This document shows, one piece after another, positions 51,399-62,709 of a stretch of DNA of 64,000 nt. Every line of letters begins with the position of its first letter. Within the stretch, counting starts at the first letter, position 1. A program made the position numbers and the translations under genes. Below the pieces are notes generated by a model that was not told the DNA's origin, did not search any database, and saw only the letters and a list, made by a program, of their open reading frames with translations. Source of the DNA: Komagataeibacter xylinus (GTDB lineage: Bacteria > Pseudomonadota > Alphaproteobacteria > Acetobacterales > Acetobacteraceae); contig NZ_CP041349.1 in NCBI RefSeq assembly GCF_009834365.1, positions 1-64,000 of the forward strand, written 5' to 3'.

Positions 51399-51420
51399 AT
51401 TTACTCTGCGAGGACGCTCT

Positions 51421-52482
<1,062 letters not shown>

Positions 52483-52548
52483 CCCGAACCGCCTGCTATC
52501 AGCACCGTTCCCGTTTCGGTCATAAACCGTCGTCCTTCTCTGCAGGCA

Positions 52549-53436
52549 TCAGCCCGCGACTTCAAGCTGCGCAAGATCGGCAATCAGTCCCGGACCGGTC
52601 GGTTCCCATCCCAATGTCTGCCGCGTCAGTGCGCTGGAGGCCCGCATGTCGAAACCCGCGAACATCGCGAAGCGCCCGAAGAAAGTCGGTGCCTCATCCG
52701 GCAGGATCGATCGGACCGGCAGGTCCAGGCGACGGCCGAGCGTCTCGACGATATCGCGCATCGCCACCCCCTCTTCGGCCACCGCATGCCAGGCGGTGCC
52801 TGTCGCCCCCTTTTCGATAGCCAGTCTGTAAAGACGGGCAACATCGAGCACATGCGCCGCAGGCCAGAGATTGCTCCCATCGCCCACATAGGCGCAGGTG
52901 CCGTTCTGACGGAACGTCTCGATCAGCGGCGTGATGAGGCCCTGCTTGGCCCGGTCATGGACCTGCGGCAGACGCACCACTGAAGCGCAGATACCCTGCG
53001 AGATCAGCGCCAGCGTCGTCTGTTCGGACACGCGCGGGAACGGGAAGTCCGACGGAATCACATCCTTTTCGGTCGCCACCTGGCCAGGTGGCGCCAGTCC
53101 CGCCAGTCCTCCCGTGGCAAGAAACGGCTTGTTGGAGCCGGCAAGCGCGGACCCGATTGCCTCGATGGCGCGACGATCCGTTTCGCAGCTTGCCAGGAAG
53201 TTCGACCAGTCATGAATAAACGCCAGGTGAATCACGGCGTCCGAAGCCGCCGCACCCTTTTGCAGGCTGTCAAGATCCTCGAGCGCACCGTGCTGCACCT
53301 CAGCGCCTATGGCGGCAAGCGATTGAGCCCCCTCATCCGAACGGGCCAGACCAAGTACCTCGTGGCCGGCAGCGATCAGTTCCCTGACGGTCGGCATACC
53401 GATAAATCCGGTGGCGCCGGTGACGAATACACGCAT
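52549..53436 (-). CDS. NAD-dependent epimerase/SDR-type oxidoreductase
   Basis: The 295-residue extended SDR begins MRVFVTGATGFIGMPTVREL with the nucleotide-binding Gly-x-x-Gly-x-x-Gly motif. AVIHLAFIHDWSNFLA follows, and the Tyr-x-x-x-Lys is not obvious (VSEQTTLALI in its place), as in atypical members. The C-terminus (RQTLGWEPTGPGLIADL) is typical of this group. It lies divergent to an XRE regulator with a MmyB-like sensor domain, a pairing often seen for such oxidoreductases. Confidence 0.82.
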   Translation of the reverse strand: MRVFVTGATGFIGMPTVRELIAAGHEVLGLARSDEGAQSLAAIGAEVQHGALEDLDSLQKGAAASDAVIHLAFIHDWSNFLASCETDRRAIEAIGSALAGSNKPFLATGGLAGLAPPGQVATEKDVIPSDFPFPRVSEQTTLALISQGICASVVRLPQVHDRAKQGLITPLIETFRQNGTCAYVGDGSNLWPAAHVLDVARLYRLAIEKGATGTAWHAVAEEGVAMRDIVETLGRRLDLPVRSILPDEAPTFFGRFAMFAGFDMRASSALTRQTLGWEPTGPGLIADLAQLEVAG

Positions 53437-53530
53437 GAGCTAAGTCTCCCGTTTTCAGATGAAGACAAATCTCGGTCCATGCCCTATTCTGGTAAAGTAG
53501 TGACCTTATCGTATTATAAAGATTAACAGG

Positions 53531-54382
53531 ATGAGCGAGCACCAGCACGTCGAAAAGCGGCTCGGTACCTGGCTGAAAGATCGCCGCGCGAAGCTTGATC
53601 CGGCTGCCTTCGGCCTTCCCTCGGAACGCCGCCGCACGCCAGGTCTGCGGCGTGAGGAGGTCGCGCAGCGGGCCAACATCAGCCCGACCTGGTACACCTG
53701 GCTGGAACAGGGGCGTGGTGGTGCCCCATCAGCCGACGTGCTGGATCGGATCGCCCGCGCCCTCATGCTGACCGACGTCGAGCGCGAACATCTGTTCCTT
53801 CTCGGCCTCGGGCGCCCACCCGATGCGCGGTATCGCAAGAACGGCACCGTCACGCCGCGCCTGCAACGCGTGCTCGACGCACTGGATCCCAGCCCGGCGG
53901 TGATCCGGACCGCAACCTGGGATGTGCCAGCCTGGAACCGGGCGGCGACCATCATGCTGGGGGATTACGGCGCCCTGCCGCCGGCGGAACGCAACATCCT
54001 GCGGATCATCTTCCTCGACCCGCGCTCCCGCGCCATGCAGCCCGACTGGGAAAGCATGGCACGCTACGTGGTGAGTGCTTTTCGGATCGAAACAGCGCGT
54101 GCCGGCGCGGCGGATGAGGTCACTCCCCTGGTGACGGCACTCTGCCGGCTCAGCCCCGAATTTCATACGATGTGGCATGAGAATAGCGTCACCGAGGCAC
54201 CGGTCGACATCGTCAAGCACATCGACCATCCGGTCCTCGGCTCCTTCGCCTTCGAACATTCCACATTTTCGGTCGATGGCCGGCCAGACCTGACGCTGGT
54301 CGTCTACAACCCGGCAACACTGGCGGACGCCGAAAAGCTCGGGGAAGCCGTCCTGTCTCACCGTAGCGTAGCAGGTGTGTAG
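53531..54382 (+). CDS. XRE-family regulator with MmyB-like ligand domain
   Basis: The 283-residue product has an N-terminal helix-turn-helix (RRTPGLRREEVAQRANISPT, WYTWLEQGRGGAPSADVLDR). A MmyB-like PAS-type sensor follows (NGTVTPRLQRVLDALDPSPA, VIRTATWDVPAWNRAATIML, WHENSVTEAP, VYNPA). Such regulators bind fatty-acid-like ligands and control a divergent SDR or oxidoreductase gene, here the epimerase. The 94-base intergenic region is AT-rich and would hold both promoters. Confidence 0.87.
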   Translation: MSEHQHVEKRLGTWLKDRRAKLDPAAFGLPSERRRTPGLRREEVAQRANISPTWYTWLEQGRGGAPSADVLDRIARALMLTDVEREHLFLLGLGRPPDARYRKNGTVTPRLQRVLDALDPSPAVIRTATWDVPAWNRAATIMLGDYGALPPAERNILRIIFLDPRSRAMQPDWESMARYVVSAFRIETARAGAADEVTPLVTALCRLSPEFHTMWHENSVTEAPVDIVKHIDHPVLGSFAFEHSTFSVDGRPDLTLVVYNPATLADAEKLGEAVLSHRSVAGV

Positions 54383-54558
54383 TGGCTTCTGTCCGAATAT
54401 TTATCGCCTGAAATACCAATTCCAGCCGTTTATCCGGGAAAACAACATCTGACACCAAAAGTAAGGTTCTTTACCGCCCAGATTTCGTAATCAATCAATA
54501 CAATGTTGGTGTAGTATACTAATTTACTGAAAGGATCGATCTAATTTCGTCTGCCTGT

Positions 54559-54726
54559 TTATAAATCCGGAAACATGCCTCCACCCCCTCTCAGATTAAC
54601 TCCCGTGATATAAGCTGCAAGCGGGCTTGAGAGAAAGACTGCCGCGTTCGCTATATCTTCCGGCGTTGCAACATAGCCAACAGAAACCTGTGCAAAAATT
54701 GGCAGAACGGCAGCCTCGATCTCGGG
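54559..54726 (-). pseudogene. C-terminal fragment of a short-chain dehydrogenase
   Basis: The minus strand reads VSVGYVATPEDIANAAVFLS, SPLAAYITGVNLRGGGGMFP and DL before a TAA at 54559-54561: the last quarter of a classical SDR. The cofactor and catalytic parts are absent. It directly abuts a truncated regulator, showing a deletion junction near 54727. Confidence 0.6.
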
Positions 54727-54936
54727 TCATGGCGTATCTTTCTCCGCCAGTCCCCGTTGGGCTGCTACCTCCTGGAAACGGGTGATCGCCAGAAGCTGTC
54801 CAAGACCAGCGTGACAATGAGGCTCGACATCCGCAGCTTCCACATGATGCTCCGCATGCACGCGCACTGGACGTAGCTCTGTGGGCGGTGTGCGATCAGC
54901 AAGACTGCTGGCCTGCAGGGATCGGGATTGCTTCAT
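54727..54936 (-). pseudogene. N-terminal fragment of an AraC/cupin-type regulator
   Basis: The 69-residue frame (MKQSRSLQASSLADRTPPTE, then PVRVHAEHHVEAADVEPHCH) has the HxH cupin pattern of AraC-type N-terminal sensor domains. It stops shortly after AGLGQLLAITRF and the DNA-binding part is missing. It is divergent from a truncated MFS gene, suggesting a former regulator-transporter pair broken by deletion. Confidence 0.4.
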
Positions 54937-55008
54937 CTGGCATATCCTCGATAGTCTATGGCATTCTGTCGAGCGCTTGATAAAAAATCAGCCTGTATAG
55001 TAGAGGGC

Positions 55009-55332
55009 ATGACACGTTGTGCGAAAACGCTTCTGCCCTGGCTGATGATCTTCGGTGCCGGTATCTGCCTGCGTACCGGAATTGCGTCCCTCTCTCCCAT
55101 CCTCGACCGAATCGCACGAACTCTTGCCATCTCCAACGCCGAACTGGGCTTGCTGACCACACTTCCAGTCCTATGCATGGGCGGTCTGTCTCCGCTTGGG
55201 CATATGCTGGAACGGCGACTTGGCCTGAGACGCTCCATGATAATGGCATTGGCGCTTCTGACGATCGTCCTGCTCCTTCGCCTTGATGGTGGCAGCTATG
55301 GACTGCTGCTTTTCACGGCCGTCGGCGTGGGC
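55009..55332 (+). pseudogene. N-terminal fragment of an MFS (CynX-like) transporter
   Basis: From ATG 55009 the frame encodes three to four membrane helices (TLLPWLMIFGAGICLRTGIA, LGLLTTLPVLCMGGLSPLGH, SMIMALALLTIVLLLRLDGG). It has the cyanate/nitrate-permease-like Arg-Thr-Gly-Ile-Ala motif. At about 55333 it runs into the IS3 relic, so about 70% of the transporter is lost. Confidence 0.7.
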
Positions 55333-55740
55333 GTAGCCGAACCGGCGTCGTTCGCCCGCAAGATCGCGCAGCCGACCGCGTGCCTCGGCATCATCCGGGC
55401 GGCGTGACGCATAGCGCCACGTCTTCGGGTCCATGCCGATCAGGCGGCAAGCCCACCGCTGCGAGTAATCCCGTTCGGTCATCGCCCAGGTCACGGCCTC
55501 CCGCCGCAAACCGGGCGTCACGAGTTTTTTGTCAGCAGGTCCTTCAGCGTCGAGATGTCCATCACGCTCTCCGCCAGGAGCCGCTTCAGCTTCGCGTTCT
55601 CTTCTTCAGGAGCCTTGAGCCGTCGCGCCCGCCTAATGCTCCTTCAGGATCCCAATGATCTGGTCCTGCGTGAAACGTGATCTTTTCATCGTCTGTCTCC
55701 AGTGGACAGACCTTACTTCAAATCGAGGGCATTTCAGGGG
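55333..55740 (-). pseudogene. IS3-family element relic (orfA and start of orfB)
   Basis: Reading from 55690 on the minus strand: MKRSRFTQDQIIGILKEH, a stop, an internal deletion, then AKLKRLLAESVMDISTLKDL ending orfA. OrfB follows with VTPGLRREAVTWAMTERDYS and TWRYASRRPDDAEARGRLRD, until the break inside the MFS gene. The outer end lies near 55740. It is the same type as the 30.6-kb relic but preserves the complementary part. Confidence 0.75.
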
Positions 55741-55858
55741 GCTGGGTCAATCGGCCATAGGGTTTATTCTCCGGTAAACCCGGGGCAGTTCAGTTTCTGG
55801 AAGAAGCCGAGCTGGACTATTCCATCAGTCCTGGACAGGTTCTTGCCGGACATTCTGG

Positions 55859-56785
55859 TCAGATATTCATGCGGCTGAGGTTGACAAGCCAGTCACAGAA
55901 CAGCTCAGCCTGGCTACTACGCGGTGTGCGGGCCGTCAGCACATAGCCCCTGCGGCTTCTGAGTGGTTTCTGCCAGACTTTGACCAGCACGCCGCTTTCC
56001 AGACAGGTATCAACCAGCGGCCGCCACCCCAGCGCGATGCCTTCCCCCTGCATGGCAGACTGCAGCAGCAGGGGATAATTGCCAAAAGTCCGGAAACGCG
56101 CCGTCTTCTGGCTGCCCCGTGCTGACAGATCCGGGTCCATCCGGGCAAACCAGTCCGTCCATGTAAACCACAGGTTCTCGTGTCCATTCAGGTGCAAAAG
56201 ATGTGCACGTCCCAGATCAGCCAGTGTCGTGAAAGGGCCATAGGTGCGCGCGTAGGCGGGGCTGCATACCGGATAGACTTCCTCCTCAAACAGCGTAATG
56301 CGGTTTTCGCCTGATTTACGGACGGCAGCCTCAAACAGGATGGAGACATCCGCCGTTATCCCCAAGGGGGGCTGGGCCTGCAGCGCTTGGGTTGTCAGGA
56401 TCTGGATTTTTACGCCCGGACAGATTTTTTCAAAATCCGGCAGGCGGGAAATCAGCCAGTTGGCGGCAAAACCATAATCTGTCAGCACATTCAGGGCCCT
56501 ATCCCGGCTAACGGCCGTAGCCTGTTCTAGCGCGGTCCTGATGGTGGCCCGTGCTTCCGACGCCGCGGCGACCAGCGTGCGACCAGCCTCATTCAGCGCA
56601 ACCCCGCGATGCCTGCGCATGAACAGCGGCATACCGACGACACGTTCGATATGGCCAATCTGCTGACTGACGGCGGGCTGGGTCATGCCCAGTTCGGCCG
56701 CAGCAGCGCTGAAACTGCCCAGACGGCCTGCCGCTTCGAGCACCCGCGCATTGCCCATCAGATAATCAACCGTGTAATCCGTCAT
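55859..56785 (-). CDS. LysR-family regulator of choline-sulfate use
   Basis: The 308-residue LysR protein begins with MTDYTVDYLMGNARVLEAAG and the helix-turn-helix GSFSAAAAELGMTQPAVSQQ. The effector domain shows SAMQGEGIALGWRPLVD, typical of the GcvA/choline-sulfate branch. It is divergent from the choline-sulfatase gene across a 121-base AT-rich region with an ATAATTATTAATTAT dyad, and is expected to activate that operon when the substrate or choline is present. Confidence 0.86.
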   Translation of the reverse strand: MTDYTVDYLMGNARVLEAAGRLGSFSAAAAELGMTQPAVSQQIGHIERVVGMPLFMRRHRGVALNEAGRTLVAAASEARATIRTALEQATAVSRDRALNVLTDYGFAANWLISRLPDFEKICPGVKIQILTTQALQAQPPLGITADVSILFEAAVRKSGENRITLFEEEVYPVCSPAYARTYGPFTTLADLGRAHLLHLNGHENLWFTWTDWFARMDPDLSARGSQKTARFRTFGNYPLLLQSAMQGEGIALGWRPLVDTCLESGVLVKVWQKPLRSRRGYVLTARTPRSSQAELFCDWLVNLSRMNI

Positions 56786-56798
56786 AATTATTAATTAT
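56784..56798. promoter_or_regulatory. AT-rich dyad at the LysR/betC divergent promoter
   Basis: ATAATTATTAATTAT is symmetrical except at its centre and overlaps the LysR start codon. The size and T-rich form suit a LysR recognition or autoregulation site. Confidence 0.4.
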
Positions 56799-56906
56799 AC
56801 AAGATATAAGAACAAAACAACATCACAAATCACATTTAATGTCGCATATTAAGTCCATAACACAAACCACTATCTTAGTTCGTTGTATATTCGTGAGAAG
56901 AGAACC

Positions 56907-58439
56907 ATGCCCGAGCAGCAGCCCAACCGTCCCAATTTCCTTGTAGTGCTGGCAGATCAGTTAACGGCGGCGCTGCTGCCCGCAGTTCTGGGCGGTCGCG
57001 ATCCATCGCCCGTCATCGTCCCCAACCTGACGGATCTGGCAGGGCAGGGCGTGGTGTTTGGTAACGCTTATACCAACAGCCCGTTATGCGGTCCGTCGCG
57101 GGCCGCGCTCATGAGCGGCCTCCTGCCCACCATAAGCGGCGTATATGACAATGCCTGTGAATGGCACGCCGATACCCCGACATTCGGCCACCGGCTACGA
57201 CTTGCAGGGTACCGGACCATCCTTTCGGGCAAGATGCATTTTGTCGGGCCGGACCAGTTGCACGGGTTTGAGGAACGCCTGACAACCGACATCTACCCTG
57301 CCGATTTCAGCTGGGTGCCTGACTGGCTGCACCCGGAAATCCGGCCTGACTGGTACCATTCCATGGATTCAGTTCATCAGGCCGGTCCGGTCGTACGCAG
57401 CAACCAGATCGATTATGACGAGGAAGTCGCCTTCGCCACCCGCCGCAAGCTGTATGATCTGGCCCGTACGCGCGATGGGCGACCGTTCTGTATGCTGGTC
57501 TCCTTCACCCATCCACATGACCCGTTCAATATCGGGCAGGAATGGTGGGACCGGTATGCTGATGTCCCCATTCCGTCGCCTCAGGTGGACCTTGCACAGG
57601 ATCCTCATCCCGCCGTTATCCGCATACGTGAGGCGTGCGGCATTGCGGCCGACCCAGCGACGCCACAGGCAGCCCTGCGTGCACGGCGGGCCTATTTCGG
57701 CGCGATTTCCTATATCGACCATCAGGTAGGACGGCTGCGCGCGGTGCTGCAGGAAACGGGGCTGGACCGCAACACGGTGATTGTATTCACCAGTGATCAT
57801 GGTGAAATGCTGGGCGAGCACGGTCTGTGGTACAAGATGTCCTTTCATGAAGGGGCGTCGCGCGTGCCGCTGATATTCAGCGGCCTGGATTTTTTCCGTC
57901 CCCGCATCGTACGCGATGCGGTCTCGCTGGTGGATGTGGGAGAGACGCTGTGCACACTGGCGGGAGCGCCACCTGCACCCCGCACCGATGGCCGCAGCCT
58001 TGTTCCCCATCTGAATGGATTAGGCGGCCATGATGGCGTGTTTGGCGAATATTGCGGGGAAGGCACGACAGCGCCCGTGAGCATGATTCGCCGCGGGCAA
58101 TGGAAGTTCATCCATACCCCCGGCGAACCCGACCAGCTTTTCGACCTGAACGATGATCCGGATGAAACCCGCAATCTGAATGGCAGCAATGCTGCGGTAG
58201 CCATACTGGCGGCCTTCAGGGAAGAAACGCACAAGAAATGGGATTATGCCCGCATTACCCGCGATGTCATTGCCAGCCAGAAACGGCGGCAACTGGTCAG
58301 CCGCGCGCTGGCGATGGGGACCTGTACGCACTGGGACTACCAGCCCCTGCCTAATGCCCACAACGCATACATCCGTAATCACAAGCCTCTAGAAACGCTT
58401 GAGGCTGAAGCGCGCCTTTATCCTCCCAGCGTCCGGTGA
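56907..58439 (+). CDS. betC: Choline-sulfatase
   Basis: Start at ATG 56907 with GAGAAGAGAA upstream (510 residues, the normal length). It is a type I sulfatase with the formylglycine site CGPSRAALMSG (Cys near residue 60). Metal and substrate elements include NFLVVLADQLTAALLP, TILSGKMHFVGPDQLHGFEE, FVSFTHPHDPF-type ligands and VFTSDHGEMLGEHGLWYK. The C-terminal choline-sulfatase extension is present. It hydrolyses choline sulfate to choline and sulfate in the cytoplasm. The following receptor and MFS genes are close enough for one operon under the divergent LysR. Confidence 0.9.
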   Translation: MPEQQPNRPNFLVVLADQLTAALLPAVLGGRDPSPVIVPNLTDLAGQGVVFGNAYTNSPLCGPSRAALMSGLLPTISGVYDNACEWHADTPTFGHRLRLAGYRTILSGKMHFVGPDQLHGFEERLTTDIYPADFSWVPDWLHPEIRPDWYHSMDSVHQAGPVVRSNQIDYDEEVAFATRRKLYDLARTRDGRPFCMLVSFTHPHDPFNIGQEWWDRYADVPIPSPQVDLAQDPHPAVIRIREACGIAADPATPQAALRARRAYFGAISYIDHQVGRLRAVLQETGLDRNTVIVFTSDHGEMLGEHGLWYKMSFHEGASRVPLIFSGLDFFRPRIVRDAVSLVDVGETLCTLAGAPPAPRTDGRSLVPHLNGLGGHDGVFGEYCGEGTTAPVSMIRRGQWKFIHTPGEPDQLFDLNDDPDETRNLNGSNAAVAILAAFREETHKKWDYARITRDVIASQKRRQLVSRALAMGTCTHWDYQPLPNAHNAYIRNHKPLETLEAEARLYPPSVR

Positions 58440-58449
58440 GACATTCGCC

Positions 58450-60851
58450 ATGAACCGTATTCCCACCCTGTCGTATGTGACGACATTCGCCTTCGCCCTT
58501 TCGGTTGGCACGCTGCTCTGCGTCTGTGCATCCTTTGCGGCAGACCTGACCGATACCCAACCCGCCGCAAAACGGGCAAAATCGCCGCGCCATGCTCCCG
58601 CAACGACGATGGCCAGCGGCAGACCGGCAAGGAAAGACGCAGGCGGCGTGGAGGAAATAACCGTCCGCTCCACGCGGCGGACCCAGCGATCAAGCACCAT
58701 TCCTGCCTCCATCGTCGCCCTGTCCGGCAACACATTGCAGACTACGGGCGTGCGGGATGCCCTGACCCTGGCCCATGACGTACCGGGGCTTATGGCCGAA
58801 ACCACATCAGGCTCCGCCAATCCGCGCTATCGTCTGCGCGGTATCGGCACGAATGACTTCTCGGCCAACATGACCACGGCGGTCGGCGTGTCGGAAGATG
58901 ACGTGTTTCTGGACAGTGGGGCCTCGCAGGGGTACCGATCTATGATCTGGACCATGTCGAGGTATTCCGTGGCCCGCAGGGCACATTGCAGGGCAAGAAT
59001 ACCACAGCGGGCACCGTCAATTACTATACCAAACGACCCACCAATCATCTGGACGGCTACGTGCGGGGCACGGCTGGCAATTATGGGCGGCTGGGGGAGG
59101 AAGGGGCGATTGGCGGCCCTATTGTCAAGGATCGCCTGATGGCGCGCTTTGCCATCACCAACCAGGATTTTTCCGGCCAATACCATGATAGTTACCGGAA
59201 GGAAGATGCCAACGGTTACCAGTATTACGACATGCGTGGCGAGATACTGGCCAAGCCCACTGATAATCTGAGCATACTCGTCAAAGGTCATATCGGGCGC
59301 AACAAGACCGATGTGGAACTGGACCATGTGGGCCTGCTGGCCGGGGGAAAGGATGATCAGGGCTATGCCCAGACATCGGCCCGCAACCTGCAGAACAATG
59401 GCCGGAGTGACGCGACAACGCGCCGGTCGGGGCTGTCGGTCAATGCACAGTACGCCTTTGCCCATGGCTGGACACTGACGGATATTTTCGGGCTGGAATG
59501 GAATCACTTCAATGTCTTTTCCGACGATGACGCCAGTCCTGCCCCGATCGACTATCAGGAAAACATCGGCGGCGTCGCGCGTGTGCTAAGCAATGAAATC
59601 CGCGTCGCATCGCCCCAGAGCAAAAAGATACGCTACATCGGCGGTGTCTATTACATGCGCAACCTGACCCAGTCCTACAGCCAGCAGCCACTCTACAGCC
59701 CGGTTGATTTTGGCGCGGGCGGCAACGCGTCCAGTTTCAATATCAACACGCAGGATGCAGCCGTATTTTCCGCCATTTCGGTTGACCTGATGCCCAGGCT
59801 GACGCTGGATGTCGGCGCGCGTTTCACATCGGAAACCCGTCAGGCCAATGGCGAGGCGTGGGCCTATGCCACGCAGGCTGGCAACCCCTATAATACATCC
59901 GACCGGGTGCTGACCTACATCAACACCAATACGAACACCTATATCGATCCCGCGACAGGCAGCGCCATCAGCGGGCCGACGCTGAAAAAGACGTTCAACA
60001 GGGACAGTGAGGACGCCAGCCTTAAATACCGCTTCAACAGCAACATCATGGGCTATTTGCGCTATGCGCGGGGGTTCCGTACTGGCAATTACAATACCTA
60101 TGTCGCCACGGCGTCTGATTTTAGCCTGTATAACCCGGAAACGCTGACAGATTACGAAGGTGGAGTCAAAGCCCGGCTATGGAAGGGACGCGCCCAGATC
60201 AACCTGAGCGGCTTCCATTACGACTACGACAACATGCAGGTCACGATCCTGCAAAATACCGGTACGCACACCACCAATGCCGCCAGCGCCGTATCCAACG
60301 GCTTCGAGTTCGAGGGGCAGGTACGACCGCTGGACAATTTTCTCGCGACATTTGGTGTAACCTATCAGGACGCCCATTACACCAGCTTTACCAATGCCAG
60401 CGCGCCCACGCCGTTCAATGGCGGCAATCCGGTCAATCTGTCCGGACAACCGCTGGAGCGCGCGCCGCGTGTCACCGCCAATCTGCTGCTTAGTTACACA
60501 TTGCCCGTCTCATTCGGTGACTTCGCCTTCCAGACAGACTGGCGTTACACCAGCCGTTACCGTTTTCAGGCATGGTCAGACGTCACGCCCACCACACCGG
60601 GTGCGCTGCTTTCATCCGCGCAGGCGCAGGCTCTTGTCCGCAACGCTTTTTCACAGAAACCAGTCCTTATGGGCAATGTACGCGTAGCCTGGCATTCGCT
60701 GGACAAGAAAACTGAAGTGGCCTTCTGGATGCATAACATCACCAACCAATTGACGTATACTAATGCATTTGGGGAATTTTTCAACGGCAATATCAGCCGC
60801 TATCCCGGTGAACTGCGCAGCTTTGGCTTTGAGGTCTTCCGTTCCCTATGA
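58450..60851 (+). pseudogene. TonB-dependent receptor, one-base frameshift
   Basis: Start at ATG 58450, 11 bases after betC: a signal peptide (SYVTTFAFALSVGTLLCVCA), then a TonB-box-like GGVEEITVRSTRR and the plug (SSTIPASIVALSGNTLQTTG, RGIGTNDFSANMTTAVGVSE). The frame is lost at the G run 58929-58932. Adding one base gives PIYDLDHVEVFRGPQGTLQG and joins the long second frame (GKNTTAGTVNYYTKRP to 60851), a complete barrel ending FGFEVFRSL. In total about 800 residues, an outer-membrane receptor probably importing a choline-sulfate-like organosulfate. The break may be a sequencing error. Confidence 0.82.
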
Positions 60852-62098
60852 CCAGTACCAACGAACTTCGCGCACCAGCGGGGACTGCCGGACGATGGGA
60901 ATGGGTGGGTATCAGCGCCGCTGACTGCGCGGCCCATAGCATGAACTCGCTTGGACCGTTCGCGGTCAGTGCGCTCATGACCGACCTACACCTCAACACT
61001 TTTCAGGCAGGAATTTGGAGCACGGTCGAAATGGTGGCCTATGCCGGGGCCATGTTCGGTATCTCGCCATGGGCTGCGGGTCTACACCTGCGCCGGGTGG
61101 CACTGGTGGCGGGTATCATGGTCGTCATGGCTCAAGGTGCTTCTGCCATTGTGGCCAGCTATGGTATACTACTGGCATTGCGCCTGCTGGCCGGGACGGG
61201 ACTGGGCATGCTAAATGCTGTGGTCAATATCGGCTCAGCCCGGTCGCATGCGCCCGCACGCAGGCTGTCGCTAGTCATGATCGTGCAGACCGTGGTGTTC
61301 ACCATCGCCAGCCTGCTTCTGCCGCAGGCGGCGGCACTCGGGGGTAGGACAGGGGTATTCGGCTTTCTGGCGCTGCTGGTCGTTTTCCTCCTACCCCTTA
61401 TGGGGTTTACGACCTCCCGATCGAGCATACCCCGGTCTCATCGTGTTTCCATAACCCGGTCAGGCGAACGGTCGTGTGTTCATTCCCGGTTCATCATTGC
61501 CGCCGTTGTTTTCTATACCAGTGGCAGTCTGGCCATATGGCCATTTTCCGCCCATGTGGGGCATCTGGCTGGATTGACGAATACGGCGTTTGGCTGGCTT
61601 GCGGCGGTTGCCAATATAGGTGGCCTTGCAATGTGTATCGCAGGCTCGCTGCTGGGGGATGGCAGGGCAGCCTTCCGTCTGCTGGCGCCCGCCGTCCTCC
61701 TGACCGCGCTGGCTTGCGTCGTGCAGGCCGTTCCATGGAGCATTTCCGCCTTCTGCACGGCGTTCCTGCTTAATTATGCATTGTGGTTTTTCATTTATCC
61801 CAATCTGATCGGCATCGCTTGCCGCATGGATCCGAGCGGCAGGCTGGCGACCCTGTGCAGTGGGGCGTGGATGATATCACAGGCCAGTGTGACCCCGCTT
61901 TCCGGGTTGCTTGGGCGCAATGGGCATTTCCTTGGCGTTGGGTTGCTGGGCATGGGCAACTGTCTGGTCAGCACCCTGCTGGTTGTCGGTCTTTATTTTA
62001 GCATGCATGGCAGGATCCGTAATCGCTCCATGTCCCAGCATCGATTGCGTAAAAATAAGCAGGTATATGCACGATCAGGACTAGATACCTATTTTTAG
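60848..62098 (+). CDS. MFS transporter of the choline-sulfate operon
   Basis: ATG 60848 overlaps the receptor's stop (ATGA), so it is translationally coupled. The 416-residue product has about twelve hydrophobic helices with a short hydrophilic centre (TTSRSSIPRSHRVSITRSGE) and a basic tail. The N-terminal half carries the MFS-like LRLLAGTGLGMLNAVVNIGS. It probably moves the substrate brought in by the receptor across the inner membrane. Its 3' end overlaps the convergent gene by 4 bases. Confidence 0.84.
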   Translation: MTSTNELRAPAGTAGRWEWVGISAADCAAHSMNSLGPFAVSALMTDLHLNTFQAGIWSTVEMVAYAGAMFGISPWAAGLHLRRVALVAGIMVVMAQGASAIVASYGILLALRLLAGTGLGMLNAVVNIGSARSHAPARRLSLVMIVQTVVFTIASLLLPQAAALGGRTGVFGFLALLVVFLLPLMGFTTSRSSIPRSHRVSITRSGERSCVHSRFIIAAVVFYTSGSLAIWPFSAHVGHLAGLTNTAFGWLAAVANIGGLAMCIAGSLLGDGRAAFRLLAPAVLLTALACVVQAVPWSISAFCTAFLLNYALWFFIYPNLIGIACRMDPSGRLATLCSGAWMISQASVTPLSGLLGRNGHFLGVGLLGMGNCLVSTLLVVGLYFSMHGRIRNRSMSQHRLRKNKQVYARSGLDTYF

Positions 62099-62709
62099 GG
62101 ATCCTGAGGCAAATAAACCTCGATCACGGAGAGATGATCGATAAACGCGATCGCGAAGCTGACGGTTTCGCGGGCTGCACTGGCTCTATGCGCGGCTTCG
62201 GCATACAGCGCATGGGCCGCAGCCACCGCTTCTGGCTTGGATCCCGCGTTGGCAATAACGCCGCTGTAAGCGCCTAGTGCGCCCCGCCCCGGTGACATAA
62301 GTGTCAGGCGAGCGTCTCCCCCGGAAAGGGTCAGAGTGGTCACACCATCGGTGATATAGTCCACCGGACCGCTGACTGCGGCAATCGTGCTGGTGCGCGC
62401 GGCCAGATTCTGAAGAAAAGGTTGGGCTTGATCGGATGTCAACGTGGTACCGATACCGCGCCCGCTACCTGTGCCGTCGGCCAGGGCGATCAGTTCCGAA
62501 GCATTATCCCGGATCGCGGTCGGACGGAACGTCAGCAAATCCCACACGACCTGATCGTGGGCTGGCGCGCCGGTCCCGACCGCTAGCAGGAGGTTGGCCG
62601 ACAGGGTGGCGGCGATGTAATTCGTGATGCCGTAGCAGAACGGCCTGCGTGCTTTGAAGCACACGAATTCCTCACGTACGCTCAGGGATGTCCAAGAACG
62701 CGCATCCAT
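62095..62709 (-). CDS. Hypothetical protein, 204 residues
   Basis: AAGGAT lies before ATG 62709 (MDARSWTSLSVREEFVCFKA). Recognisable only as an alpha/beta protein with small-residue-rich middle (TLSGGDARLTLMSPGRGALG, YSGVIANAGSKPEAVAAAHA). I do not know the family. It is convergent with the MFS gene. The 445-base gap upstream of it (62710-63155) contains no supported gene. Confidence 0.5.
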   Translation of the reverse strand: MDARSWTSLSVREEFVCFKARRPFCYGITNYIAATLSANLLLAVGTGAPAHDQVVWDLLTFRPTAIRDNASELIALADGTGSGRGIGTTLTSDQAQPFLQNLAARTSTIAAVSGPVDYITDGVTTLTLSGGDARLTLMSPGRGALGAYSGVIANAGSKPEAVAAAHALYAEAAHRASAARETVSFAIAFIDHLSVIEVYLPQDP

